NCBI GenBank assembly: GCA_016185425.1
Contig: JACPNQ010000012.1
Location: 62,001-126,000 of the forward strand
Source of the DNA: Acidobacteriota bacterium
GTDB lineage: Bacteria > Acidobacteriota > Terriglobia > Bryobacterales > Bryobacteraceae
DNA: 64,000 bases
Reading direction: 5' to 3'
The notes beneath the pieces are model-generated. The model worked only from the letters and a program-made list of their open reading frames with translations. It did no database searches and had not been told where the DNA came from. Within the stretch, counting starts at the first letter, position 1, and every line of letters starts with the position of its first letter. Of the stretch, positions 55,261 to 64,000 are shown one piece after another. A program made the translations under genes and the position numbers.

Positions 55261-58200
55261 TCATTCCACTGCGACTATTGCCGGCGGCGTGCCCGGCTTG
55301 GAGTTGATACTGCCCACCCGCAGCGTGACCGGTAGCGCGTCTCCTTTGATGTGGAAGCCCGGCACGCGCAAGTTGAGCTGATACAGACCGATGTAACCCG
55401 GCGCCAGGCCGCTCCAATCCACGATCACTCCGGCTTGCTTCCAACTCGGGTCACCGAAGAAGACCTGAACCGCCGCCGCAACGTCTTCGCCGGTAGTGGC
55501 CCCAAGTCCGTTGGCATAAAGCACCAGTGGTTCATCTCGTTTCGCGGGGTTGGCTCGGGAAACCGGCCGGCCATCCCGATGGAAGAGCATGACATAGCCA
55601 GTCGCAGGATCCACATAAGCCGCCGGCGCAGCCTTGGCCAGCGCGATGCTTGTTGGGTTGCCGGCTGCGTGTTTATCGATCGATCGAACGACCAGGGAAT
55701 GTCTCGCCGCCGTCAGGTCCGGTGGAATTTGAAGATTGATCTGGCCATCCGAGGTCATGAACAGCGGCGCCGCCGTATCATCGATCGTCACGCAGGTGCC
55801 CCCGAGCACCTTGGGAAGCGGCGTTGTCGAAGCCGCGGCTCCCGACGCCAGGCCCGTGCCAAATATAGAGGCAATACTGCCGGGAGCCAGATCGGCGGTG
55901 TAACCTGCGGTGTTGACTACGCCATTGTTGCTGATGCGGGGGCCGCCGCCGGGACCTGCCCCGCCACCGCTCATCGGAATAATGCTGAGCCCGCTGGCGG
56001 TAAGCAGATAAGCCGTAGCGCCCGCGGAATCGACGGCCATCATGCGGCCCGGCATATTCACTCGCTGCGTGCCGGATTGCGTGCTCAGCGGCCCCTCCAA
56101 TGCATTCACCCCCGGTCCTCCCGCGGGATTCCCGTTGGCGGCGCCGGCGTTCTCGATCCTGGGTACGCCATTAGGCGACTGTGTCGCGCCGGAGCGCGTA
56201 GGCTGCACAAAACGCGCGAATGTGGTGGCGCTGATAGGAAACACCGCGGAAACAGAACTTGTACCCGTACCCGTTCCCGCCGCGCCCGTCCGGGAGAGCG
56301 CTTGATCGAGCACGATCCCATTGACAAGGTAATATTGGCCGCGCGGTCCAGCGCCCACCGGCCCAAAGTAGCCTTGCAATGGTGTGGACACGATCTGCTG
56401 GCTGAGGACCCACTTGTCCGTCATGGCATCGTAGAGATAGGCCTTGCCATCGCCGCCGAGCAAAAGTACATACTCGCCGCCCGGCGTGGACACCATAGTT
56501 CGTGGCGACGTAATGGTGGCGGTGCCGGTGACCGCTGTTGAGCTGCGCGGCTGCGCCCGATTGCCAACCACGTTCCACAATGAGCCATCGGACATCACGA
56601 TCTGGAGGCCGCTCAAACTAGCGGCGATTACACTCGGAGTAATCACGGCATAAGAAGCGTTGAATGCCACCGGAGGAAAGCTCACCGCGCCCGTCACCTG
56701 AAGTTTATCGAGGTCGATCACGCCGATACTTTCTCCGCCCGTATTGGCGACATACAGCGACCGGCCATCGGGCGTCATGGCCAGCGAGCGGGGCAATTGG
56801 CCTACCTTGACGGGGGCCAGTAGCTGATTGCTCTGCACGTCGAAAACCTCAACACGATTGAGGCCGGAATTGGCAATGTACAGGCGCTGGCGCACCGGGT
56901 CGCTCACGATGTCAACCAGGCCTTCGGCAGTAGCTGAGCTAACCTGAATGGGTACGATCTGGCCGGCCGCCTCGGCATTGCGGTTATTCTGGAAGACCCG
57001 TATCTGCGAAGGAATATTGATGGCCTCCTGGGACTGCACCAGGTAGTCGGAAGGCGTGACGGTGCCGAGCGACGTCGTCGCTTTCGGATTGTACGAAAAA
57101 TCGAATGTGGCTCCTTGCCCCGTCTGCGTAGTGACCAGAATAGGAGCGGTGCCCGCCAGGCCCGTCTGCTGGCTGGTGTTCGGCGTGTCGCCCGGGAGCT
57201 CAATGGGTGGGCCGCCCGGCGTCGTAATGACGATTGGCCCGCCGATTGCGCCGCCGCCGGGGCCGGTAACGCCTCCCAATCCGGGTGGGGAAGCCGGCCC
57301 GGTTGTCTGCAATTGCGCGGTCGCGGCCATCCGGCCCTGCCCGGCATTCCGGACGGTGACGCGTTGGCTCGAAATCGGTTTGGTCACGCCGCATTGGTCG
57401 TTGGCCACTGCGATCACGGAATGATCCAAAACCGCAATGGGATTGCTATAAATTGTGGACACCGGCAGGATCGTGAATCCGGACTGGGAAAGCGCATAGA
57501 TCGTGCTACCGTCCGAAGTGATGACCATCTTGCCCGCAAGGTTCTGCGGAAGTTGGAGCGCCAGCTGAATCAGGAGATTATCCGGATCGCTGAGCATCAT
57601 CTGGCTTACGTTGGCGCGCGATGACCCTACCGGCGCGATGTTGAAAGCCGCATAGAGCGTCGAGCCATCAGGAGCGAACACGCTTCCTCCCTGGTTCGTT
57701 TGCGTGTTGAAATTTACATTCTGCGGGAAAGGGTAAGAGGCATTGGCGGCGTTCTGTTGCGCTAGGATCGTCAGCGTGGCGGTATCGAAGAGGCTGAGGC
57801 CGGCCATGAACCGGGAACCGTCAGGCGACACTGAGAGTACGTCGGAAATGTTGCTGACGCTGCGGCTGCGCAGCACCGAAGCGGAAGCCGTTTCGTACAC
57901 AAAAATATCGCGGGAAGAGGTGCTGGCGTTGTTGATGCCGATGATCAGCGAACCGTCCGGAGTCGCGATCATCCGGCTATGCGATTGATTGAAGACGTCG
58001 CCCGAGTTCGGCGGCCGGGTCGGCGTCGCCGGCGCTGGCGGGGTGACTTCAATGCTGCTCAGCGCTTTGGCCGCCCCGGGACGAGGATCGTAGAGCAGCA
58101 TAGTGCTGGTGGTGGCATTTGCCGTGCTCGGCGTCGTGACCAGCACTCGCTCGTCCGCTCCCACCGCCACGCCTTGGGGCTGCGCCGGCAAACTGACGCG

Positions 58201-58518
58201 GCTCGCTACCGTCAAAGTGTCCAAGTCGATCACATCGAGCACGGCCGCGTCATACGCCGTCACATAGAGATACTTGCCATTCCGCGACATCGCGGCTGCC
58301 AGCGGGCCCGCATCCACCGGCACTTGGCCCGTAAAGCGGCGCTGCGCGGTGGAGTACACGTCGATCCATTGCTGCGTGCTGTTCACCAGATAGAGGCGCT
58401 GGCGCGCTTCGTCCAGCACGATGTCGGAAAGTCCGCCACTGGCCGGTACAACGGTGCCGAAGGTGGCGCCCCACACCGTGTGTGTCAGCAACAAGAGCGG
58501 GAGTATCACTGTTTTCAT
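55261..58518 (-). CDS. Secreted YVTN propeller protein with TIGR03437-like C-terminus
   Basis: A 1085-residue exported protein with a signal peptide (VILPLLLLTHTVWGATFG). It has two propeller regions: the N-terminal one has YLVNSTQQWIDVYS and YLYVTAYDAAVLDVIDLD, the second YIANSGLNRVEVFDV and SLYVANTGGESIGVIDLD. A Gly/Pro-rich linker follows, and a C-terminal TIGR03437-like region has SIASIFGTGLASG, CVTIDDTAAPLFMTSDGQINLQIP and PVTLRVG. Its start overlaps the previous gene by 4 bp. It is a clear tandem paralogue of that protein. Confidence 0.88.
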   Translation of the reverse strand: MKTVILPLLLLTHTVWGATFGTVVPASGGLSDIVLDEARQRLYLVNSTQQWIDVYSTAQRRFTGQVPVDAGPLAAAMSRNGKYLYVTAYDAAVLDVIDLDTLTVASRVSLPAQPQGVAVGADERVLVTTPSTANATTSTMLLYDPRPGAAKALSSIEVTPPAPATPTRPPNSGDVFNQSHSRMIATPDGSLIIGINNASTSSRDIFVYETASASVLRSRSVSNISDVLSVSPDGSRFMAGLSLFDTATLTILAQQNAANASYPFPQNVNFNTQTNQGGSVFAPDGSTLYAAFNIAPVGSSRANVSQMMLSDPDNLLIQLALQLPQNLAGKMVITSDGSTIYALSQSGFTILPVSTIYSNPIAVLDHSVIAVANDQCGVTKPISSQRVTVRNAGQGRMAATAQLQTTGPASPPGLGGVTGPGGGAIGGPIVITTPGGPPIELPGDTPNTSQQTGLAGTAPILVTTQTGQGATFDFSYNPKATTSLGTVTPSDYLVQSQEAINIPSQIRVFQNNRNAEAAGQIVPIQVSSATAEGLVDIVSDPVRQRLYIANSGLNRVEVFDVQSNQLLAPVKVGQLPRSLAMTPDGRSLYVANTGGESIGVIDLDKLQVTGAVSFPPVAFNASYAVITPSVIAASLSGLQIVMSDGSLWNVVGNRAQPRSSTAVTGTATITSPRTMVSTPGGEYVLLLGGDGKAYLYDAMTDKWVLSQQIVSTPLQGYFGPVGAGPRGQYYLVNGIVLDQALSRTGAAGTGTGTSSVSAVFPISATTFARFVQPTRSGATQSPNGVPRIENAGAANGNPAGGPGVNALEGPLSTQSGTQRVNMPGRMMAVDSAGATAYLLTASGLSIIPMSGGGAGPGGGPRISNNGVVNTAGYTADLAPGSIASIFGTGLASGAAASTTPLPKVLGGTCVTIDDTAAPLFMTSDGQINLQIPPDLTAARHSLVVRSIDKHAAGNPTSIALAKAAPAAYVDPATGYVMLFHRDGRPVSRANPAKRDEPLVLYANGLGATTGEDVAAAVQVFFGDPSWKQAGVIVDWSGLAPGYIGLYQLNLRVPGFHIKGDALPVTLRVGSINSKPGTPPAIVAVE

Positions 58519-61352
58519 TGGGGTTGCACGTTGATCAACAGCGGATCGCTTTGCTGACCGGTGGCCAGCGAGCGCACTCGCACGACATAGAACCCGGGCG
58601 AGAAATCCGCGGGCACCTGGGCGGTGATCTGGTTTCCCGCTGCCTGCAGCATCGGAATAGCCACGTCGCTAAACGTGACACAGGAACCCCCGAGCAATCG
58701 GGGGACGGGCAGATCGCTCGCCGTCGCCCGGGTCGCCAGATTGGCGCCGTTAATGAGCAGAAACGAGCCGGGCCGGTAGTTTCGTGTGCCATCCAAGGCG
58801 TTCACGACCGCATTGGAGCCGCTCGCAATCTGCGGCCGGCCCGGAGAACCAAGAGGAATCACGCTCAGCCCGGATAGCGTCAGCGCGTAGACATTGCCAT
58901 TCGCATCAACGGCCATCTGGCGCGGCGGAGAGTTGATTCGCGCGTTGCCAAACAGGCTGTTGATCGGATTCTCCGCTACCGCGCCGGCCACCGTGACGGA
59001 GCCGTTACTCAATTGCACCACTTCCAGATTCGTGCGGTTGTCGGAGCTGGGCGTACTGGTGATGTTTTGTAGAACCGGCGTGGTCAGCCAGACGAAGGAA
59101 TCGGCATCGATGGGGGCGGCCGCGGCGATATTGCGGGTCGAAACGGCCGCCCCCCCAATGGCCGCGAGCGACGAGTTGAGAATCCAGCTATTCTCAAGCA
59201 CGTAGCCCCCACCCGGCCCAGCGGACAAAGGGCCAAAGTAACCCTCGATCGTTCCCTGCGGATAGGGCTGGTTCGACAGCAGGTACGCGTCAGCCAGGCC
59301 GTCGTAGAGGTATACCTTGCCCGTTCCTTCCCGGGTAACGATGGATTTTCCATCCGCGGCGGCGATCATGCGGACGGGGCCGCCGCTACTTGAGATCGCG
59401 AAGTTGACCGGCGTCACCGAGTCTTCCGGACGCGTGGTAATCTGCTTGCCAACCGCCTTCCACTGCGAGCCGTCCGACATCACGATCTGCAGCCCATAAA
59501 TGCTGTTGGCGATCGCCGCGGGAGAAATGGGCTCCGCGGTGCCGGAGCGCGGAATGGGTGGGAATTGGAGGTTGTCGACAACCAGATTCTGGTCGAGGTC
59601 GACGATGCTGATGGACTCTCCGCCGGTGTTGGCGACGTACAGCGTCTTGCCATCGTTGCCGAACGCCATTTGATGCGGCAGTTGGCCCACCGGGATCGGC
59701 GCCGCAAACTTTTGCGCCGCGATATCGAAAACCTCAATCCGGTTGTACCCGGAGTTCGTGATGTACACTCGGCCGCGAGTGCTGTCGACTAGAATGTCCT
59801 GAAGCCCCTCCGCCTTCGTGGGTGTAGTTGCAACCGGATAGATGATCCCTCGCTGGTCGGATTGCCGCAGGTTCATATACACCTGGATCGTGTTGGGAAT
59901 ATTGATGGCTTCGGGCGACACCAGGTCCACCGTGACGGCGGAGCCGGTGTTGCTGGCGCCGCTGCCGCTGTAAAGGTTGGTGCCATAGCGCCTGGTTACC
60001 CCGCTGCGGCCGGGATCGAGCGTAAAAGTGATTTCGGAAGGCGCTACACCCGAAGTAGCGCTCGCGATCAGGGCGGCGGTGGTGGTGGGAACGCTAAACG
60101 TTAGCTTTCCTTTGCCGATGTTGCCGATTCTCACCTGGCTGCTCGCCAGTCCGCGGTTGCAATCGTCCACCGCCAGAAAAACCGTGGTCGTCGACGCCTG
60201 CAGAATCGGGTAGTCGTACAGATTGCCGAGCGGCAGATCGATAAGGCCGGACTCCGAAAGCCCCCATGCCTGCGAGGCGTCAGAGTTGATAACCATCTTC
60301 GCAATGATGCTTTCCGGCAGTTTTATCCCCATGCTGGTCCGGAGATTGCGGGAATCGGAGATAAGCAAAGTCGAAGCCTGCGGGCGCGGCGCCGGCCGCG
60401 TGTCCGCCGCCACGTTAAACGCGCTGTAAAGGGTCGTCCCGTCCGGCGAGAATGCACTGCCGCCCACGTTTTGCACAGTATTGAAGCTCTGCGAGTTGCC
60501 CCTGCTGATCGGAAATGGCAGGTTGGCGACATTCTGTTGGCCGATCACCGCCAATGTCGCGGTGTTGTAGAGCGTGAAGCCGGCCATGAAATGGGAACCG
60601 TCGGGAGCGATGGACAGTACCGTGGATTGTCCCGTCACCGTGCGGCTACGGAGGATTGAGCCGGAGTCCGCCTCGTAAACAAACAGGATCGTCGAAGCAT
60701 TGTTGTTCACCGTGCTCAGCCCCACAATGAAGGCTCCGTCCGGAGTTCGCATCAGTTTGCCTCGGAATACCGTCAACGGTCGCGCCAAAAAGACTGGCTG
60801 CAGCGGCGACGGAGTGGGCGGAGGTGGAGCGAACGCTACCGGCTGCACCTGCTGTCCCTGGCCTTGGCGAGGGTCGAACAGGAGCAGCGAGTGGACCTGG
60901 TCGGTGCTGCTGGTGCCCTCCGTGGTGATGAGCACCCGGCCATCGCGACCGGCTTCCAGCCCCTCCGGCTTGGCCGGTAGCCGAATTGTCTGTGTCAGGA
61001 CACCGCTGCCAAGGTCGATCACACTCACCGTCGAATCGCTGTTGTTGCTCACATATAGGTAGCGGCGATCCCACGAGATGGCCCCGGCAACTGGGGAACG
61101 TCCAACCGGGATGGAGCGGGTCACGGCTTTGCTTGCGTAGTCATAGACGTCGATGCGGTTGGCATTTTGATTAACCAGGTAAAGGAGCGACCGCGATTCA
61201 TCAAGCACCATGTCGGCAGGCGTGCTGCCAAGCCGGACCACCTCTCCGAAAGTCGCGCCAGTGGATTGAGCCTGCATCTCGCCGGAAAGTAGGACGCCAA
61301 GGGCCCCGAAGATAACGGGAAATAGTAAGTGGCGCAGCCGCGGTTGACTCAT
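58515..61352 (-). CDS. Secreted YVTN propeller protein with TIGR03437-like C-terminus
   Basis: A 945-residue exported protein, the first gene of the three-gene unit, with a signal peptide (LLFPVIFGALGVLLSGEMQAQ). Its propeller blades (YLVNQNANRIDVYDY, YLYVSNNSDSTVSVIDLG, VYITNSGYNRIEVFDIA, TLYVANTGGESISIVDLD) match those of the next gene blade for blade. The C-terminus has FLLINGANLATR, CVTFSDVAIPMLQAAGNQITAQVP and SDPLLINVQ. It lies 117 bp from the divergent histidine kinase start, a shared regulatory region. Confidence 0.88.
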   Translation of the reverse strand: MSQPRLRHLLFPVIFGALGVLLSGEMQAQSTGATFGEVVRLGSTPADMVLDESRSLLYLVNQNANRIDVYDYASKAVTRSIPVGRSPVAGAISWDRRYLYVSNNSDSTVSVIDLGSGVLTQTIRLPAKPEGLEAGRDGRVLITTEGTSSTDQVHSLLLFDPRQGQGQQVQPVAFAPPPPTPSPLQPVFLARPLTVFRGKLMRTPDGAFIVGLSTVNNNASTILFVYEADSGSILRSRTVTGQSTVLSIAPDGSHFMAGFTLYNTATLAVIGQQNVANLPFPISRGNSQSFNTVQNVGGSAFSPDGTTLYSAFNVAADTRPAPRPQASTLLISDSRNLRTSMGIKLPESIIAKMVINSDASQAWGLSESGLIDLPLGNLYDYPILQASTTTVFLAVDDCNRGLASSQVRIGNIGKGKLTFSVPTTTAALIASATSGVAPSEITFTLDPGRSGVTRRYGTNLYSGSGASNTGSAVTVDLVSPEAINIPNTIQVYMNLRQSDQRGIIYPVATTPTKAEGLQDILVDSTRGRVYITNSGYNRIEVFDIAAQKFAAPIPVGQLPHQMAFGNDGKTLYVANTGGESISIVDLDQNLVVDNLQFPPIPRSGTAEPISPAAIANSIYGLQIVMSDGSQWKAVGKQITTRPEDSVTPVNFAISSSGGPVRMIAAADGKSIVTREGTGKVYLYDGLADAYLLSNQPYPQGTIEGYFGPLSAGPGGGYVLENSWILNSSLAAIGGAAVSTRNIAAAAPIDADSFVWLTTPVLQNITSTPSSDNRTNLEVVQLSNGSVTVAGAVAENPINSLFGNARINSPPRQMAVDANGNVYALTLSGLSVIPLGSPGRPQIASGSNAVVNALDGTRNYRPGSFLLINGANLATRATASDLPVPRLLGGSCVTFSDVAIPMLQAAGNQITAQVPADFSPGFYVVRVRSLATGQQSDPLLINVQPQ

Positions 61353-61469
61353 GCTGTGTCTAACCCGCCCGTGCTCTGGGGCGATGTCAAGCGCCGGTTA
61401 TTCCTCTGTAAAGACTTCGTTAGGTAGCCGATATTGAAAGGGGGTGGAGCGATAAACTGGAGATTCCTG

Positions 61470-63506
61470 ATGCCCGAGTCCACGCAGCACCGACGGCGCG
61501 ACCCGGTTCCTCGCCGCCTCTGGGTTCTCCTGGGGCTTTGCGTCGTCCTGTCGGCGATCGGCTTCGTACAGTACCGGTGGATCGATGAAGTGGCCGGGGC
61601 GCAGCGGGAACGCGCCGTCGCCGCTCTCAACGCATCGGTGTCCCGGTTCCGGTCGGACTTCGACGCCGAGATTGCCCGAATTCACTTCACGTTTCAGGTT
61701 CCCGTGCCTGGCCAGAGTTCAGATATTGCTGCCGCAATGCAGTATCGCTTGCGAAAATGGCGTGAGCTTGCCCCTTATCCGCGGTTGATCGCGGAGGTGC
61801 AGGTAGTGGAATCGGAACGCACGCACCCGGAGTTTGTCATCCGGGGCATTGGGCCGTCACCCGCAGTCGGGACTGCATTTCAGACAACGGACGGAGTCGT
61901 CTTCCAAGCCCCCAGCGGAGTAACACCGGTGGAATCCGGGCCCGGCCGCCCGGAGTTTATCTTCCGGGGACCTCGCCCTGCAACCACGGGCGGAGTGATG
62001 GCGGAGGAATCCGGGCGCGTCGGGCCTAAGTATGTCCTTGGCGCTGGCGGAACGCCAGTCTCGGGCGGGATGGCATTGCACACGCGGAACGCCGTGGGAA
62101 CGGGAGTATTTCCCGGACTGGCCATCGAGTTCGGCGACGCGCCGGGCGCCGGAGCGCCACACAACTTGGCCATGGTGATGCCGCTAATGCCGCGGATCGG
62201 TCTCCGAATGGGCGGCCCCGGCCGTCCTGGAATCGTCACCGTGCCTGTTCCCTCGAGCTCGGCCCGGATCAGTTTCGACCTGAGCTACATCCAGCGTGAA
62301 TTCATCCCGGATCTAATCATCCGCGCCTTCCCCGAGCAACACTCCGAAGTTCAGATTCTGATTACCAGCAGCACTCGTCCCGATCAGATCGTGTGGAAAT
62401 CCGAACCTGGCGGCCACATCGCGCAAGCGGCTCCCGATCTGGCGGCGCCTTTTTTCGCCCTGCGGCCGGAGTGCCTGGTGAATGGCATGAGCGGCGAGAG
62501 CTTCTCGCCCGCCAGTCCTGATCAGATGCAGGATGCGCTGCTGCGCCAGGTCCTGGGCCAGCGAACTGCCGCCTGCGATCAGTTGCCGCCGGATAGGCTG
62601 GCCGGGAGCTGGAAGATTTTCGTGCGATACCGGGCGGGCTCCGTTGATGCCGTGATCTCGCGATTCCGCTACCGCAGTCTGGGACTGAGTTTGGGCGTCC
62701 TATTGGTGCTTTTTCTCGCCGCCGCGATGCTGGTCGTCAGCACCGAGCGGGCTCGCCGTCTCGCCGAAACCCAAATGGAGTTTGCCGCCGGGGTATCGCA
62801 CGAGCTCCGCACGCCCCTGTCAGTCATTCGCGTTGCCGCCGACAATCTCTCCCAGGGCATGGTGGAAAATGAGACACAGGCCCGTCGCTACGGGAACATG
62901 ATCGGAGCGCAGGTCCAGCATCTGTCGGCGCTGGTCGCTGAAGTACTGTTGTTCTCCAGTTCCGAAGCCTCGCTGGAGATTCCGGGAATGGAAGCGGTAA
63001 GCGTGGATACGATCGTCAGCGACGCATTGGCGCATTGCGCCGCTGATCTAGGGCCGGCGGGCTTTGAGGTAAGGCGCGATTTACAATCACCCCTGCCCGA
63101 AGTCCTCGCCAGCCGCCATTTGGCTACCCAGTGCCTCGTCAACATTATGCAGAATGCCATCAAGTATGCGCGAGCCGGCCGTTTCATCGGCATTGAAGCG
63201 GCGGCTTGCGATCACAACGCGTTGCCCGGCGTGCGGATCGACATCGTCGATCGCGGGCCCGGCATCCCGCCGGACGAATTATCTCATGTCTTCGAGCCCT
63301 TCTATCGCGGCCGCGAAGCGCGTTCCTCACAGACCTCCGGTCTGGGCCTGGGTCTAAGCATAGTGCGGCGAATTGTGACTGGCCATGGCGGTCACATCAC
63401 AGTCCGCAGCCGGCCGAGCGTGCATACCTGTTTCAGCATCTGGCTTCCGGCCGGCGCCTCCGGCTCCGGCCGCGCCCTGCTCGAAGCCGGCGCCGTGCGC
63501 AGGTGA
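61470..63506 (+). CDS. Membrane sensor histidine kinase
   Basis: A 678-residue kinase. The ATG at 61470 follows a GGAG ribosome site; a TTG twelve codons earlier is less likely. One membrane helix at about residues 17-33 and another at 404-424 enclose a large outside sensor domain, which contains three copies of a short motif (residues 113-126, 154-167, 180-193). The HisKA site is FAAGVSHELRTPLSVI (His444), the N box is NIMQNAIKYARAG, and the G boxes are DRGPGIPP and GLGLGLSIVRRIV. A response regulator follows after 4 bp. It probably controls the divergent propeller genes, which is inference from position. Confidence 0.94.
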   Translation: MPESTQHRRRDPVPRRLWVLLGLCVVLSAIGFVQYRWIDEVAGAQRERAVAALNASVSRFRSDFDAEIARIHFTFQVPVPGQSSDIAAAMQYRLRKWRELAPYPRLIAEVQVVESERTHPEFVIRGIGPSPAVGTAFQTTDGVVFQAPSGVTPVESGPGRPEFIFRGPRPATTGGVMAEESGRVGPKYVLGAGGTPVSGGMALHTRNAVGTGVFPGLAIEFGDAPGAGAPHNLAMVMPLMPRIGLRMGGPGRPGIVTVPVPSSSARISFDLSYIQREFIPDLIIRAFPEQHSEVQILITSSTRPDQIVWKSEPGGHIAQAAPDLAAPFFALRPECLVNGMSGESFSPASPDQMQDALLRQVLGQRTAACDQLPPDRLAGSWKIFVRYRAGSVDAVISRFRYRSLGLSLGVLLVLFLAAAMLVVSTERARRLAETQMEFAAGVSHELRTPLSVIRVAADNLSQGMVENETQARRYGNMIGAQVQHLSALVAEVLLFSSSEASLEIPGMEAVSVDTIVSDALAHCAADLGPAGFEVRRDLQSPLPEVLASRHLATQCLVNIMQNAIKYARAGRFIGIEAAACDHNALPGVRIDIVDRGPGIPPDELSHVFEPFYRGREARSSQTSGLGLGLSIVRRIVTGHGGHITVRSRPSVHTCFSIWLPAGASGSGRALLEAGAVRR

Positions 63507-63510
63507 GGAA

Positions 63511-64000
63511 ATGCATCGCCGCATTCTGATCATTGAGGACGAGCCAACCTTGCAACTGCTTCTGTCGGAACGACTGGAGCATGAGGGCTACTCGGTATCC
63601 GCCGCGTCCGCCGGCGATACCGGTTTGGAACTCGCCATTCGCGAACGTTTCGATCTGATAATTCTCGACCTGATGCTGCCCGGCAAGAGCGGTCTGGACG
63701 TGTGCCTCGATCTGCGCCAGCGCCGCGTGCAGACACCGATCCTGATGCTGACGGCCCGCGGCCTCGTTGCCGACAAGGTGGTTGGACTGAAGTTTGGGGC
63801 CGATGACTATCTGACAAAACCCTTCGATGTCCTGGAACTGCTGGCCAGAATCGAAGCCCTGTTGCGCCGGGCCTCCTCCCGCCCGCACCACGGTTCGCCG
63901 GTCTACGAATTCGACTCCGTCCGCGTGAATTTCCAAGCGGCGGAAGTCGCGAAGAATGGCGATTCGATCCACCTTTCGGCGCTCGAATTCCGGCTCCTGA
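63511..64000 (+). CDS. Response regulator, OmpR type (3' end outside window)
   Basis: The first 163 residues of a two-component regulator, still open at the end of the window. The receiver domain is complete: acidic pocket IIEDEP (Asp10), phospho-acceptor Asp53 in LIILDLMLPGKSG, and Lys103 in DDYLTKPF. The following VYEFDSVRVNF and IHLSALEFRLL are the start of a winged-helix OmpR/PhoB DNA-binding domain. The ATG follows a GAGGAA ribosome site that overlaps the kinase stop codon. Confidence 0.95.
   Translation, partial: MHRRILIIEDEPTLQLLLSERLEHEGYSVSAASAGDTGLELAIRERFDLIILDLMLPGKSGLDVCLDLRQRRVQTPILMLTARGLVADKVVGLKFGADDYLTKPFDVLELLARIEALLRRASSRPHHGSPVYEFDSVRVNFQAAEVAKNGDSIHLSALEFRLL

Overview
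This 64-kb window is a GC-rich bacterial chromosome segment, most likely from Acidobacteriota, order Bryobacterales (the Solibacter/Bryobacter/Paludibaculum group). Four things point there: very large Oar-type TonB-dependent receptors with an N-terminal carboxypeptidase-regulatory-like domain, two PadR plus MacB/FtsX-like permease pairs of the acidobacterial ADOP type, secreted YVTN/NHL propeller proteins carrying a domain that looks like TIGR03437 ('Solibacter uncharacterised C-terminal domain'), and a three-subunit succinate dehydrogenase with a b558-type anchor. This is inference from protein families; there is no rRNA to confirm it. I found no tRNA, rRNA, CRISPR array, intact transposase or prophage.

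Layout. 0-10 kb: 3' end of a TonB receptor, a haem-binding c-type protein, a HAD hydrolase, the first PadR-permease pair and a complete TonB receptor. 9.9-16 kb, minus strand: a tightly packed run yebC-ruvC-hypothetical-TlpA-like-deoB-tpiA-BON-VOC with several 4- to 8-bp overlaps. 16-21.5 kb, minus: a coupled unit of TonB receptor, sulfite-oxidase-like molybdoenzyme and TPR protein. 21.5-25 kb: a secreted protein resembling the copper monooxygenase PHM, an inward-rectifier K+ channel, and a pectate lyase that overlaps the channel tail to tail. 25-33 kb: carAB divergent from sdhCAB, core metabolism. 33-41 kb: secreted and envelope enzymes (PIG-L deacetylase, TMTC-like membrane glycosyltransferase with TPRs, two propellers, an esterase-lactonase fusion).

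41-53 kb: after a truncated metallophosphoesterase and the second PadR-permease pair comes an accessory, partly decayed zone. It has bluB, a TetR regulator, small secreted proteins, an APH-type kinase, a DUF433/DUF5615 toxin-antitoxin pair whose toxin frame is broken, a VOC protein, a permease remnant and short degenerate repeats, separated by long stretches with no convincing gene.

53-64 kb: three consecutive, related secreted beta-propeller proteins on the minus strand, divergent from a sensor histidine kinase and response regulator (the latter runs off the window). This may be a surface-protein locus with its own two-component system.

Points most worth a second look: the PHM-like protein at 21.6-22.5 kb and a PAL-like propeller at 37.0-38.1 kb (distant relatives of the two halves of animal peptide-amidating enzyme); the propeller cluster beside a kinase whose sensor domain has an internal triplicated motif; the single-base break in the toxin gene; and a shared upstream motif in front of yebC and the PHM-like gene.
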